Of a DNA stretch of 39,994 bases, positions 19,050 to 25,756 are shown piece after piece (the stretch's first letter is position 1; the number at the start of each line of letters is the position of its first letter). Below the pieces are notes generated by a model. It did no database searches. It had not been told where the DNA came from and worked only from the letters and a program-made list of their open reading frames with translations. Source of the DNA: Chromatiaceae bacterium. Lineage in GTDB: Bacteria; Pseudomonadota; Gammaproteobacteria; Chromatiales; Chromatiaceae. The stretch lies in assembly GCA_013426805.1 (NCBI GenBank), contig JACDZG010000062.1:1-39994 (forward strand). The letters run 5' to 3'. Position numbers and translations under genes: made by a program.

Positions 19050-19171
19050 TCACCAATCTTGGCAGGAGAAAGCAGGAGAAAGCAGGAGGCCGGGGTTACG
19101 CGGCCGATGTCGAGGTGAATTCTACACCGGGCGGGAGGGCCGGCAGGCGTTGGCGAGCGCAACCGGGGCGG

Positions 19172-19672
19172 TCATGATTGTGCCGCCCGCACGAGGTCTT
19201 TCATCAACAAAAACAGATGATAAGGATCGTTTGGACTCGGTCTGAAGTTGAAATGCTCGTAGAATGCACGCGCCTCTTCGTCCTTGGCGTGAACAAACAG
19301 CGCCCGGATACCGGCAATGTCAGCGGCCTGTGCGGTACGGCACAAGGCGTCTTTCAGCAGCGAGGAACCCCATCCGCGCCCCTGTTCGCCTTGCGTCACG
19401 GCCAAACGTGCCAGCACCATGAGTGGCACGGGATAACGGCCCAACCCTTCCGTGACACGGCGCGGTGCGTCCCGATGGTTGGCCTGACCGACGGCCAGGC
19501 TGTAATAGCCAATCACGTCGGCACCTTGGCATAGCACATAGGTCTGGGCAAGGTGGGCACGTTGATTGCTTAAAGCGAAGCGGTGCAGAAAGGTGTTGAG
19601 TTCGGATTTACCGCAATCAAAGCACTCCGTAATGTGGGCAGAATGCAGTTTCTTGATGCCCGTGACACTCAT
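19172..19672 (-). CDS. tacT: GNAT-family toxin, TacT-like
   Basis: A 166-residue GNAT acetyltransferase of the TacT/AtaT/KacT toxin type, which acetylates aminoacyl-tRNAs to block translation. N-terminal FDCGKSELNTFLHRFA is characteristic. LARLAVTQGEQGRGWGSSLL is the acetyl-CoA pyrophosphate loop (QxxGxG-like, with R and G retained), and FYEHFNFRPSPNDPYHLFL is the typical C-terminal end with the conserved Tyr. It overlaps the upstream DUF1778 antitoxin by 4 nt, the classic arrangement. The family assignment is strong; the exact tRNA target is unknown. Confidence 0.9.
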   Translation of the reverse strand: MSVTGIKKLHSAHITECFDCGKSELNTFLHRFALSNQRAHLAQTYVLCQGADVIGYYSLAVGQANHRDAPRRVTEGLGRYPVPLMVLARLAVTQGEQGRGWGSSLLKDALCRTAQAADIAGIRALFVHAKDEEARAFYEHFNFRPSPNDPYHLFLLMKDLVRAAQS

Positions 19673-19962
19673 GAGTTCAGCGCTTTCTCCAAAGCACTAG
19701 GCTCCGCAAACAGGCGTTGCAGTCGAGGCATCGGTTGTGGTGGCGCGTCGAGCGCCGCGAGGAACGCCGACCATTGTTCATCATCGAATTGGAACAGACG
19801 CTGATCGGCCATGATTTCGGCGGCCTTCGCCAAGGCACTGTCCAGGAGGAATTCCGATACCGTCTTGCTTGACGTGCTGGCCGCATCCTGCAAGGTACGC
19901 TTCACGCTCGGGGTCGTGCGAATATCGATCCGTTCGCTGCGGGGTTCGGTTGCGCGGGACAT
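19669..19962 (-). CDS. tacA: DUF1778 antitoxin, TacA-like
   Basis: A 97-residue ribbon-helix-helix antitoxin. ERIDIRTTPSVKRTLQDAAS and TVSEFLLDSALAKA form the DNA-binding domain, and the C-terminal half (DEQWSAFLAALDAPPQPMPR, LFAEPSALEKAL) is the toxin-wrapping segment typical of DUF1778. It overlaps tacT by 4 nt. The AT-richer stretch just upstream (19963-20000, including GACACACACTGTCAGGACAG) is the likely autoregulated promoter/operator, as is usual for the family, though the boxes were not defined. Confidence 0.9.
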   Translation of the reverse strand: MSRATEPRSERIDIRTTPSVKRTLQDAASTSSKTVSEFLLDSALAKAAEIMADQRLFQFDDEQWSAFLAALDAPPQPMPRLQRLFAEPSALEKALNS

Positions 19963-20053
19963 GGGGTGATCTCCTCAACGGTGTTCCTATCAATATGACA
20001 CACACTGTCAGGACAGACAAGCCGGGTGATCTCGGATGACTTCAGCCTTGGCC

Positions 20054-20686
20054 TTACCCCTGATCCGCGACACCCGCCGCCCGCCGCTGCCACACCAGTG
20101 TCCGGTTGTTGACCGGCATCGGGTGATCGGCGATCAGGTCCAGGCCCGCCTGATCCGCCAAACGCCGCAGATCGTCCAGATCCCGTACCCCCATACGCTG
20201 GTCCCGCGCCCGCAGCGCCGCGTCGAAGCGCGCATTGCTCGCGCTGGTATGGCGCCCGCCGTCACTGAAAGGGCCATAGAGGGCGAACAGCGCCCCCGGG
20301 GCCAGCAGCCGGCCCACCCCGCGAAACATCAAGGCCACTTCCGGCTCCCCCATGATATGCGCGGTATTGGCGCTGAACACCCCGTCCACCGGACCCGGCG
20401 GCCAGTCGCCGGTCACATCCAGGCGCAGCGGGTCCGGCAGATTGGGCAGTTGCGCCTCCGCCAGCCATAACCGGATCCCCGGCAGATGGGCCGCAACATC
20501 GCTGGTCTGCCAGGTCACCTGCGGCAACCGGGCGGCGAAATAGACCGCGTGCTGACCGGTGCCGCTGCCGATCTCCAGCACCCGGCGCGCCTGGGCGAAC
20601 AGCGGCGCGATCACCGCAAAGATCGGCGCCTGGTTCTCGACGCAGGACTCGGCGAAGGGTTTGTGGGGAAAGCGATGATGGGTCAT
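20054..20686 (-). CDS. DUF938 SAM-dependent methyltransferase
   Basis: A 210-residue protein starting at ATG 20686 (MTHHRFPHKPFAESCVENQA). It has the class I methyltransferase fold with VLEIGSGTGQHAVYFA as the SAM-binding GxGxG motif, then DVAAHLPGIRLWL, FSANTAHIMGEPEV (a DUF938 hallmark), LLAPGALFALYGPFS and a C-terminal strand MPVNNRTLVWQR. The frame stays open upstream to 20968, but that part is built from palindromic repeats, so the internal ATG is preferred. The substrate is unknown. It stands alone between tacA and a repeat array. Confidence 0.88.
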   Translation of the reverse strand: MTHHRFPHKPFAESCVENQAPIFAVIAPLFAQARRVLEIGSGTGQHAVYFAARLPQVTWQTSDVAAHLPGIRLWLAEAQLPNLPDPLRLDVTGDWPPGPVDGVFSANTAHIMGEPEVALMFRGVGRLLAPGALFALYGPFSDGGRHTSASNARFDAALRARDQRMGVRDLDDLRRLADQAGLDLIADHPMPVNNRTLVWQRRAAGVADQG

Positions 20687-20741
20687 TGGTGCTTGTCGTT
20701 TCCGTGGTTGTCGTAATCGAAATGATGATACCCGCGAGGCG

Positions 20742-20899
20742 GTTCGGTCCGCATAGCGGACCCGACGAGGCCGCGACCCGTAGGGTCCGCTATGCGGACC
20801 AGCAGCCTCGCTGTCGATGAGTTCGGTCCGCATAGCGGACCCGACGAGGGCGCGATCCGTAGGGTCCGCTGTGCGGACCAGCAGCCTCGCTGTCGATGA
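20742..20899. repeat. Two tandem 79-bp units with GGTCCGCATAGCGGACC palindromes
   Basis: Two direct copies (20742-20820 and 20821-20899). Each contains the perfect palindromic core GGTCCGCATAGCGGACC and a second, reversed core (GGTCCGCTATGCGGACC or the GTG variant), separated by GACGAGGCCGCGACCCGTAG or a close variant. The same cores appear inside the FGE gene at 26.9-27.1 kb. A REP/BIME-like organisation; non-coding here. Confidence 0.85.
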
Positions 20900-20937
20900 G
20901 ATGGCCGGGAGCACGATCAAGGCCGTAAAGTATGTAC

Positions 20938-21010
20938 GGCATGTAGGGGCGACTTCAGTCGCCCCCACCCGTCGCTAAACCCTTTCCCCAAAATCACCTT
21001 CAGTTCGCAA
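20938..21010 (-). repeat. Partial copy of the interspersed composite repeat (hairpin end)
   Basis: GTAGGGGCGACTTCAGTCG, then CCCCCACCCGTCGCTAAA and AAAATCACCTTCAG, correspond to the hairpin end and flank of the repeat at 8950-9020. It lies just upstream of the phosphoesterase gene. Confidence 0.6.
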
Positions 21011-21028
21011 CCCACGCGGAGCCCACCC

Positions 21029-22232
21029 ATGAACACGCCGGTCCGACTCCTGCACCTGTCCGACGTGCATTTCCGCGCACGGGCGCACTGGGATGCGGAC
21101 CCGGTCCTGCGGGCACTGGTCCGCTACCTTGCCGAGGAGGTGCGCAACGGCTTGGCGCCGGACCTGGTGGTCATCACCGGCGACCTCGCATTCGCCGGCC
21201 GCCCGGACGAGTACACACTGGCGCGGGCCTGGCTGGAGGATCTCTGGCCCGTCCTCACCACGGACCCGGCCGCGCCGCTCCCCCAGGACCGCCTGCTCCT
21301 CGTCCCCGGCAACCACGACGTGGACCGCGACCGCATCGACGCCGTCGCCCGCATGGTCCAGCACTGGACTGCTCACCGGGCAGGATCAGAACCAGATCGC
21401 CGCCGTGCTTGACAGTCCCGACCAGCGCGGCACCCTGCTGAAGCGCCATGCGGCCTATCTGGAGTTCTACGCCGCTTGGCTCGGTCTCCCCCAACCCCTG
21501 CCCTGGTGGCAGCGCGTCATCGACATCCGCGGCCGGCGTCTGCACATCGCCGGGCTGGATTCCGCCTGGATGGCCCACGGCGATACCGACCGCGGGCGTC
21601 TGCTCCTCGGCCGCTACCAGATCCACCAGACCGTGCTGCACCCGGATGGCGATGAGGCCGACTGGCGGCTGGCCCTGCTGCATCACCCCTGGGACTACCT
21701 GGCGGAACTCGACACCCGGTCGGCGCCGCAGGCCATTCATCTGCGAAGTGATCTGGTGCTGCGCGGCCACCTGCACGAGCCGGACGCCTACCGCATCGCA
21801 CCCCCGGACCCCAAACGTGCCTGTCTGGAGTTGGCCGCGGGCAGCGTCTACGCCGGCAGCCCCTACCCGAATGCCTTCCAGTGGCTCGAACTCCATTCCA
21901 ACCCCAAGTGCGTGCGTATCCTCTTCCGCGCCTGGATCGAGGGTGAATGGAAGAAAGACCGTAACCGGCCTGGCGACGATGACGGCGACGGGGCAGTGGA
22001 TGTCCCCCTGAACCAGCCGCCGACCGCGAACACCGCAACCCGGTCCGCCGGCGCGCCCGAGGTTCCCGCCGCCTATCTCGACTGGCTGCGCCGCCAGTAT
22101 GAATCGATCGAACTCCTGGGTCTGGAGGCCCAGGCGCAACACCCCACCCAACTGTCTGACAAATGCAGCAGGCGGATGGGCTGGGGCATGGCGGTATTCG
22201 GCGTCCGGTGCAGGGTGTCCCGCGTCTGGTAG
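21029..22232 (+). pseudogene. Calcineurin-like metallophosphoesterase, frameshifted and 3'-truncated
   Basis: Starts at ATG 21029 (MNTPVRLLHLSDVHFRA). Metal-binding motifs run in order: LSDVHF, VITGDLAF, VPGNHDVDRDR. The frame shifts near 21360 and resumes with TGQDQNQIAAVLDSP; then IAGLDSAWM, ALLHHPWDYL and LRGHLHEP complete the active site. The end (AAYLDWLRRQYESIELLGLE) is the linker that in many STAND/NACHT conflict proteins leads into the NTPase. Here it stops after HPTQLSD and runs into foreign sequence to 22232. Either a frameshift mutation or a sequencing error disables the first break; the 3' truncation is independent. Likely a remnant of a defence-type phosphoesterase-NTPase protein. 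Confidence 0.75.
22154..22189 (-). pseudogene. Stub of a second phosphoesterase start, inverted
   Basis: On the minus strand ATG 22189 opens MPQPIRLLHLSD, nearly the same 12 residues that begin the phosphoesterase at 21029 (NTPVRLLHLSD). It then breaks exactly where the plus-strand gene also breaks (GTCTGAC at 22153-22159). Two oppositely oriented copies therefore seem to have been joined here with loss of everything between. Confidence 0.5.
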
Positions 22233-22410
22233 AGCCCAAGCGTAGCCGCCGACAGGGCCGCTCGGCAAGCGCGGCGCCCGGTCGCGGATGGACGGGGTGG
22301 CCCCGGCCCCAACTGGAGGCCGAGGCTTTAGCCGGTGGCCCCCGTTCGAGGCAAGACACCGCCCGTCGGGAATCCTGAAGGAACACCAGCCACCCCGGAC
22401 GAGAACTGTC

Positions 22411-22512
22411 CCCCGTGGGAGCGGCGTCCCGCCGCGATGCGGTGCCGCGGTGACATCAAACGCTGCGTTGACACGCCCGCCCCCATCGCGGCGGGACGCC
22501 GCTCCCACGGGG
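22411..22512. repeat. Inverted repeat with 28-bp perfect arms
   Basis: Arms 22411-22438 (beginning CCCCGTGGGAGCGGCG) and 22485-22512 are exact reverse complements over 28 bp, separated by 46 bp. REP-pair-like. The rest of 22233-22588 shows no gene. Confidence 0.85.
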
Positions 22513-22588
22513 TCGCTGCGCGACTTTCACGGTAAAGCCTCGACTTCCGGCTTTCTTGTGGCCGGGACTACGATCACGGTCTCTTTGG

Positions 22589-23579
22589 TTAATCGACGAT
22601 GTCATCGATCGTGTCGGCGCTGAGCACCCGCTCGGACCACACGAGCAGGGTATCGGCATCGGCGTCATTGATGCGCTGTTGGACCTCGGGTGACGGGGGG
22701 CCGAACTTGAGGGTGAGTAGCCGCAGCAGGACTCGGGCTTCGCCGCGTTGCTCGCCGCGTTGCTCGCCGATTTGCACGCCGATTTGCACGCCGCGTTCTT
22801 CGGCCATGCGTTCGATGCTCATGACATAGGACATTTTCTGTTGCTCCTCGAGTGCGATCAGTTCGCCGCGCAGTTCATGTTCAAGGGCCGGGGGCAGCCG
22901 CAGCATCCAGTCGATGAAACGCAGCAAGGCCAGGATGTCGTCGCGTCCATAACCGGATTCATAGAGCAGCCAGATGATCTCGCGTTTGCTGGCCTTGCGC
23001 TCAGGGTCGGAGGAGCGGCGATGAGCCGCCAGTTGGGCCAGCGCCACGACGGCAAAGGGATTGGTTGCCACCCGTGCCTTGATGAGCGCCAACTGGTCTG
23101 CCCACTGCTGGAGATGATGGACCCGGTAACAAAAGCGCACCCCAAAGCCGTCGCGTTCGCGGGCATAGACGCCGTGAGACGCGCATTCGCGTTGGTTGGT
23201 GATCACCGCCAGCCCGTAGGATGCGGTGAGGAACGAACCGCATCGCAGGTCGCGCGGTCGGTGATGCGGTTCGTGCCTCACCGCATCCTACGGCCGACGC
23301 GTCGGCTTTACCCTGCACTTCGATGTGGATCAGCAGCCACAGTTCCTGCCCCTCGCGGCTGCGCACCCGCACCAGCCGATCGGCCCGGCGTTGGCCGAGC
23401 GCGGCGTCGCCGGTGATCTTCTGGAGTTCCGCATCGAGAAATTCGTAGGGTTGGTCCCAGGCGATGAGCGTGTGGACGTCGGCAAAGAACAGTTGCATGA
23501 AGGGTTGAAAGTAGGCGCCGATCGCCTCTTTCCACGGCGAGTCGTCGTCGGGCTTCGGGGTGTCGGCGGGGTCGCTCAT
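22589..23579 (-). pseudogene. Rpn-family (PD-(D/E)XK, DUF4351) recombination-promoting nuclease, split by a REP pair
   Basis: The 5' part (ATG 23579 to about 23300) reads PWKEAIGAYFQPFMQLFFAD and FLDAELQKITGDAALGQRRA, then LWLLIHIEVQGKAD, the Rpn nuclease core (D..E-x-Q). At 23293-23215 a REP pair interrupts it, and reading resumes in another frame with LAVITNQRECASHGVYARER. The 3' part ends with VQIGVQIGEQRGEQRGEARV, LTLKFGPPSPEVQQRI and LVWSERVLSADTIDDI, the DUF4351 tail. About 20-25 residues of the usual YNYRxxxRY region are missing at the junction. Members promote recA-independent recombination and are common in high-copy families; this one looks inactivated. Confidence 0.85.
23215..23293. 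repeat. REP pair inside the Rpn-family gene
   Basis: CGTAGGATGCGGTGAGGAAC (23215) and its inverted partner CACCGCATCCTACGG (ending 23293) bracket ACCGCATCG and GTGATGCGGT. The same unit occurs singly at 23691-23724 and as one arm at 5447. A typical RAYT-mobilised REP/BIME; a truncated RAYT lies at 8172. Confidence 0.8.
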
Positions 23580-23690
23580 GGGCGGAGTATGGACTGATCG
23601 AGTGAGGCAGGGGTGACCAGGGGCCGATCACCTTTCCGGCCACAGCGGTGGCGGCGGGATTGTTGGTCCGCGCCGCGGTTGTCCGGTTGG

Positions 23691-23724
23691 GTGATGCGGT
23701 TCGGGTACTCACCGCATCCTACGG
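23691..23724. repeat. REP palindrome
   Basis: GTGATGCGGTTCGGGTACTC followed by ACCGCATCCTACGG forms an imperfect stem-loop of the same family as 23215-23293. The 23580-23892 stretch otherwise contains no credible gene; it is the downstream flank of the DGR template. Confidence 0.75.
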
Positions 23725-23892
23725 GAAGGGCTGCCGGTCGAGTTGCCCCGCGGCGGTCTTCGCTTGCGCTACCGGACGCCGGGGGCTGGGCCTTTTTGTC
23801 CGGCGCAGGCCGGCGCGGGCATGACGGGGCTGGACAGACCTGATGCACAGAGGCGCAATCCGTGAACGGCGCCCGACGGGCGGTGATCGGTA

Positions 23893-24015
23893 CTCGAAAG
23901 GCGAAAGCCGAGGTTGTTGTTGCGGTTGGACGGCGCGTTCCTGTTGCGGTACGCCGCACGGCAGTTGTCGGCGGTGTTGTTCCAGGCGCCGCCCCGCATA
24001 ACCCGGTTGGAGCCC
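23893..24015 (-). other. DGR template repeat (TR)
   Basis: A 123-bp non-coding template, 8 bp beyond the stop of the reverse transcriptase gene. In the coding sense it would read [18 protein letters not shown] and then [19 protein letters not shown], with ten AAC codons, the adenine-rich design of DGR templates. It aligns without gaps to the two variable regions at 25767-25889 and 26787-26909. All differences lie at TR adenines (about 18 and 15 by eye). The invariant 3' end (CCTCGGCTTTCGCCTTTCG) is the candidate IMH*; the next base after CGAG is T in the TR but G in both VRs. The RT uses TR RNA to make mutagenised cDNA. Confidence 0.96.
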
Positions 24016-24023
24016 CTGTCCCG

Positions 24024-25037
24024 TCAGCCATCGACAATACTAGCCGCGGCGACCCGGCGCCGCAACCCGAGCGAATCGGCCTGCGCCACATGGGCGAATA
24101 AGCTCGCGGCACGGTGGCACAGGTCCGGCGTGTCCAGGATGCCGTCCGCATGCGCCTGCTCGAGCACCCGGACCTGGTGCAGAAAGCGCCGGCGGGTCCG
24201 CGGGTTCAGGCGGATCAACCCCGGATAAATCCGGAACCCGAGAAACGGGATGCCCGCGGTCACCGGGGCGACCAGCGTCACCGCCTCTTTGAGGACGAGC
24301 CCCAGACGTTGCGCCAGCACGGTGCGAAGCTCCGCGAGCCATTGATGCAGGGTCGCCTTGTCGTCGGCAAACAACAGCATATCGTCCATATAGCGCAGGT
24401 AGCCCCTGACCCCCAACCGGTCCTTGAAGTGATGATCCAGTTCACCCAGGTAGAGGTTGGCAAAGTGCTGGCTGGTCAGATTGCCGATCGGCAGACCGCG
24501 GCCCGGGTCCGCATCCGGCGGGGCATGGGCGATGATGCGGTCCAGCAGGGCGAGCAGGGGCGCATCCTTGAACAGCCGGCGCAGCAGGGTCTGCAAGACC
24601 CGATGGTCGACACTCGCAAAAAAGCGGCGCACGTCGCACTTGGCAAAACACGCGGTGCGGCGGGCGAAATGCTGCGCACGGGCGATGGCCGCGTGGGTCC
24701 CTTTGCCCTGACGGCAGGCGTAGCTGTCGAAGATGGCGCGGCGCTCGAAAACGGGCTCCAGCACACCGCAGATCGCGTGGTGGACGACCCGGTCGCGAAA
24801 GGGCGCGGCACAGATGGCACGGCGCTTCGGGTCCTGGACCTCGAAGGTGAAGAAAGCGCCGGGTTGATACCGACCCGTAATCAGCGCTTCTTGCAGCGCG
24901 ATCAGTTCACGTTCGAGATAAAACTCGAAGCGGGCGACCGACGGCCGATCGCGCTTGCCCCGCGCCGCCCGTCGGCTCGCCGCGAGCAGGTTGCCGAAGT
25001 CGGTGATGCGCTCGAACAGCCCGCCGACGCGCTCCAA
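24024..25037 (-). CDS. Diversity-generating retroelement reverse transcriptase
   Basis: A 337-residue reverse transcriptase that copies TR RNA with adenine-specific infidelity. The likely start is TTG 25037, 1 nt after the Avd stop with GGAGGG upstream; it gives the DGR-typical LFERITDFGNLLAASRRA. An ATG at 25091 is an alternative. Domains: RT0-2 (FFTFEVQDPKRRAICAAPFR), motif 3 (FAKCDVRRFFASVDH, about 131-145), motif 4 LPIGNLTSQHFANLYL (183-196; the IGxxxSQ form is diagnostic of DGR RTs rather than QG of group II introns), and the catalytic RYMDDMLLF (215-223). The C-terminal thumb helices are intact, and no maturase or endonuclease domain is present. Family length is normal. Downstream is the TR. 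Confidence 0.96.
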   Translation of the reverse strand: MERVGGLFERITDFGNLLAASRRAARGKRDRPSVARFEFYLERELIALQEALITGRYQPGAFFTFEVQDPKRRAICAAPFRDRVVHHAICGVLEPVFERRAIFDSYACRQGKGTHAAIARAQHFARRTACFAKCDVRRFFASVDHRVLQTLLRRLFKDAPLLALLDRIIAHAPPDADPGRGLPIGNLTSQHFANLYLGELDHHFKDRLGVRGYLRYMDDMLLFADDKATLHQWLAELRTVLAQRLGLVLKEAVTLVAPVTAGIPFLGFRIYPGLIRLNPRTRRRFLHQVRVLEQAHADGILDTPDLCHRAASLFAHVAQADSLGLRRRVAAASIVDG

Positions 25038-25699
25038 GTCAGCCCTCCGCCCGACGCCGGTCCTTGATCCAGCCGCCCACCTCCTTGCCAACGGTGTTCA
25101 CCGCCTTGGCCGCGTGCTCGTAACCCGCGTGCGGCAGGTACTGCAACCGGTGGCACAGGCGCAGCAACACCCGCAGCTTCTCCAGCCGCAGGTTGATGCG
25201 GTAGAGAATCGGCAGCGGCACCGGCGCGGGCGATGATCTCCAGGATCTCGCGGCCGTAGTTCTTGAGCTTGGCGTCGCCGAAACCGTCGATCTGGCCCAG
25301 TTCCGCCAGGGTCGCCGGACGTTTGTTGACCACGTCGGCGAGCTGACGATTGTTGCAGATCACGTAAGACGGGATACCGGCGGCGCGTGCCCGTTCACCG
25401 CGCCAGTCGCGCAGCGTGTTGAACAGGGGCCAGTTGGCCTGCTCGACCAGCGCGCGCCAGGCCTCTTCGCGTTGGCGCTGGCGCGCGTCACCGGCGCCCG
25501 CCGCCGCCGACACCGCCGGTCCGGCCGGTCCGGCCAGACGATAGCAGACCACAAGTGTCAGATAGGCGCGGCCATCCTGGACAAAAAAATGGTCGCGGAC
25601 CGCTTCGACGGCCTTATCGGCAAGAAAATCGCGCACGGGCTCATCGTTGAAGCGCTCCGTGACCGGATCGAAGCCGAGGGTGAACAGTCTGACCAACAT
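24902..25699 (-). CDS. HRDC-domain DGR accessory protein, C-terminus run-on
   Basis: From ATG 25699: MLVRLFTLGFDPVTERFNDE, PVRDFLADKAVEAVRDHFFV and LTLVVCYRLAGP form the N-terminal domain seen in DGR-linked HRDC proteins. Then EEAWRALVEQANWPLFNTLR, DWRGERARAAGIPSYVICNN and RQLADVV..GQIDGFGDAKLKNYG form the HRDC nucleic-acid-binding domain (about 80-155). Homology ends near 25225. Beyond that the frame passes through the Avd and RT genes out of register to 24902 with low-complexity residues, so the natural stop was probably lost in the deletion that removed the Avd N-terminus. HRDC proteins accompany or replace Avd in some DGRs. It lies 57 nt downstream of the target gene. Confidence 0.75.
   Translation of the reverse strand: MLVRLFTLGFDPVTERFNDEPVRDFLADKAVEAVRDHFFVQDGRAYLTLVVCYRLAGPAGPAVSAAAGAGDARQRQREEAWRALVEQANWPLFNTLRDWRGERARAAGIPSYVICNNRQLADVVNKRPATLAELGQIDGFGDAKLKNYGREILEIIARAGAAADSLPHQPAAGEAAGVAAPVPPVAVPAARGLRARGQGGEHRWQGGGRLDQGPASGGGLTWSASAGCSSASPTSATCSRRADGRRGASAIGRRSPASSFISNVN
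25039..25221 (-). pseudogene. avd: C-terminal half of Avd (DGR accessory four-helix bundle)
   Basis: Sixty codons from a possible GTG 25221 read ILYRINLRLEKLRVLLRLCH, then YLPHAGYEHAAKAVNTVGKE and VGGWIKDRR, the third and fourth helices of Avd with its conserved LEKLR and YEHAAK...GGWIK features. Avd normally has about 115-130 residues and forms a pentamer that binds RT and RNA; the N-terminal two helices are absent. Upstream the sequence is the end of the HRDC gene in another frame, which suggests a deletion fused the two genes. The stop is 1 nt from the RT start. A short Avd made from GTG 25221 cannot be excluded. Confidence 0.7.
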
Positions 25700-25756
25700 G
25701 ACCGGTCGGACGCTCAGGCCGCCGTCAGCCAAGAGTAAGAGTGTAAAAGAGTCAAG

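Noticed and set aside
20687-20968. N-terminal extension of the DUF938 methyltransferase
   Set aside because: The extension is translated tandem palindromic repeats; family members start at MTHHRFPHKPF-like sequence.
23769-23999. Small gene covering the TR ([13 protein letters not shown]...)
   Set aside because: It is the template repeat read in the VR frame; the downstream residues look like non-coding flank and no start or ribosome site fits.
24114-25067. Plus-strand open frame of 317 codons opposite the reverse transcriptase
   Set aside because: No domain; the minus strand has full RT motifs.
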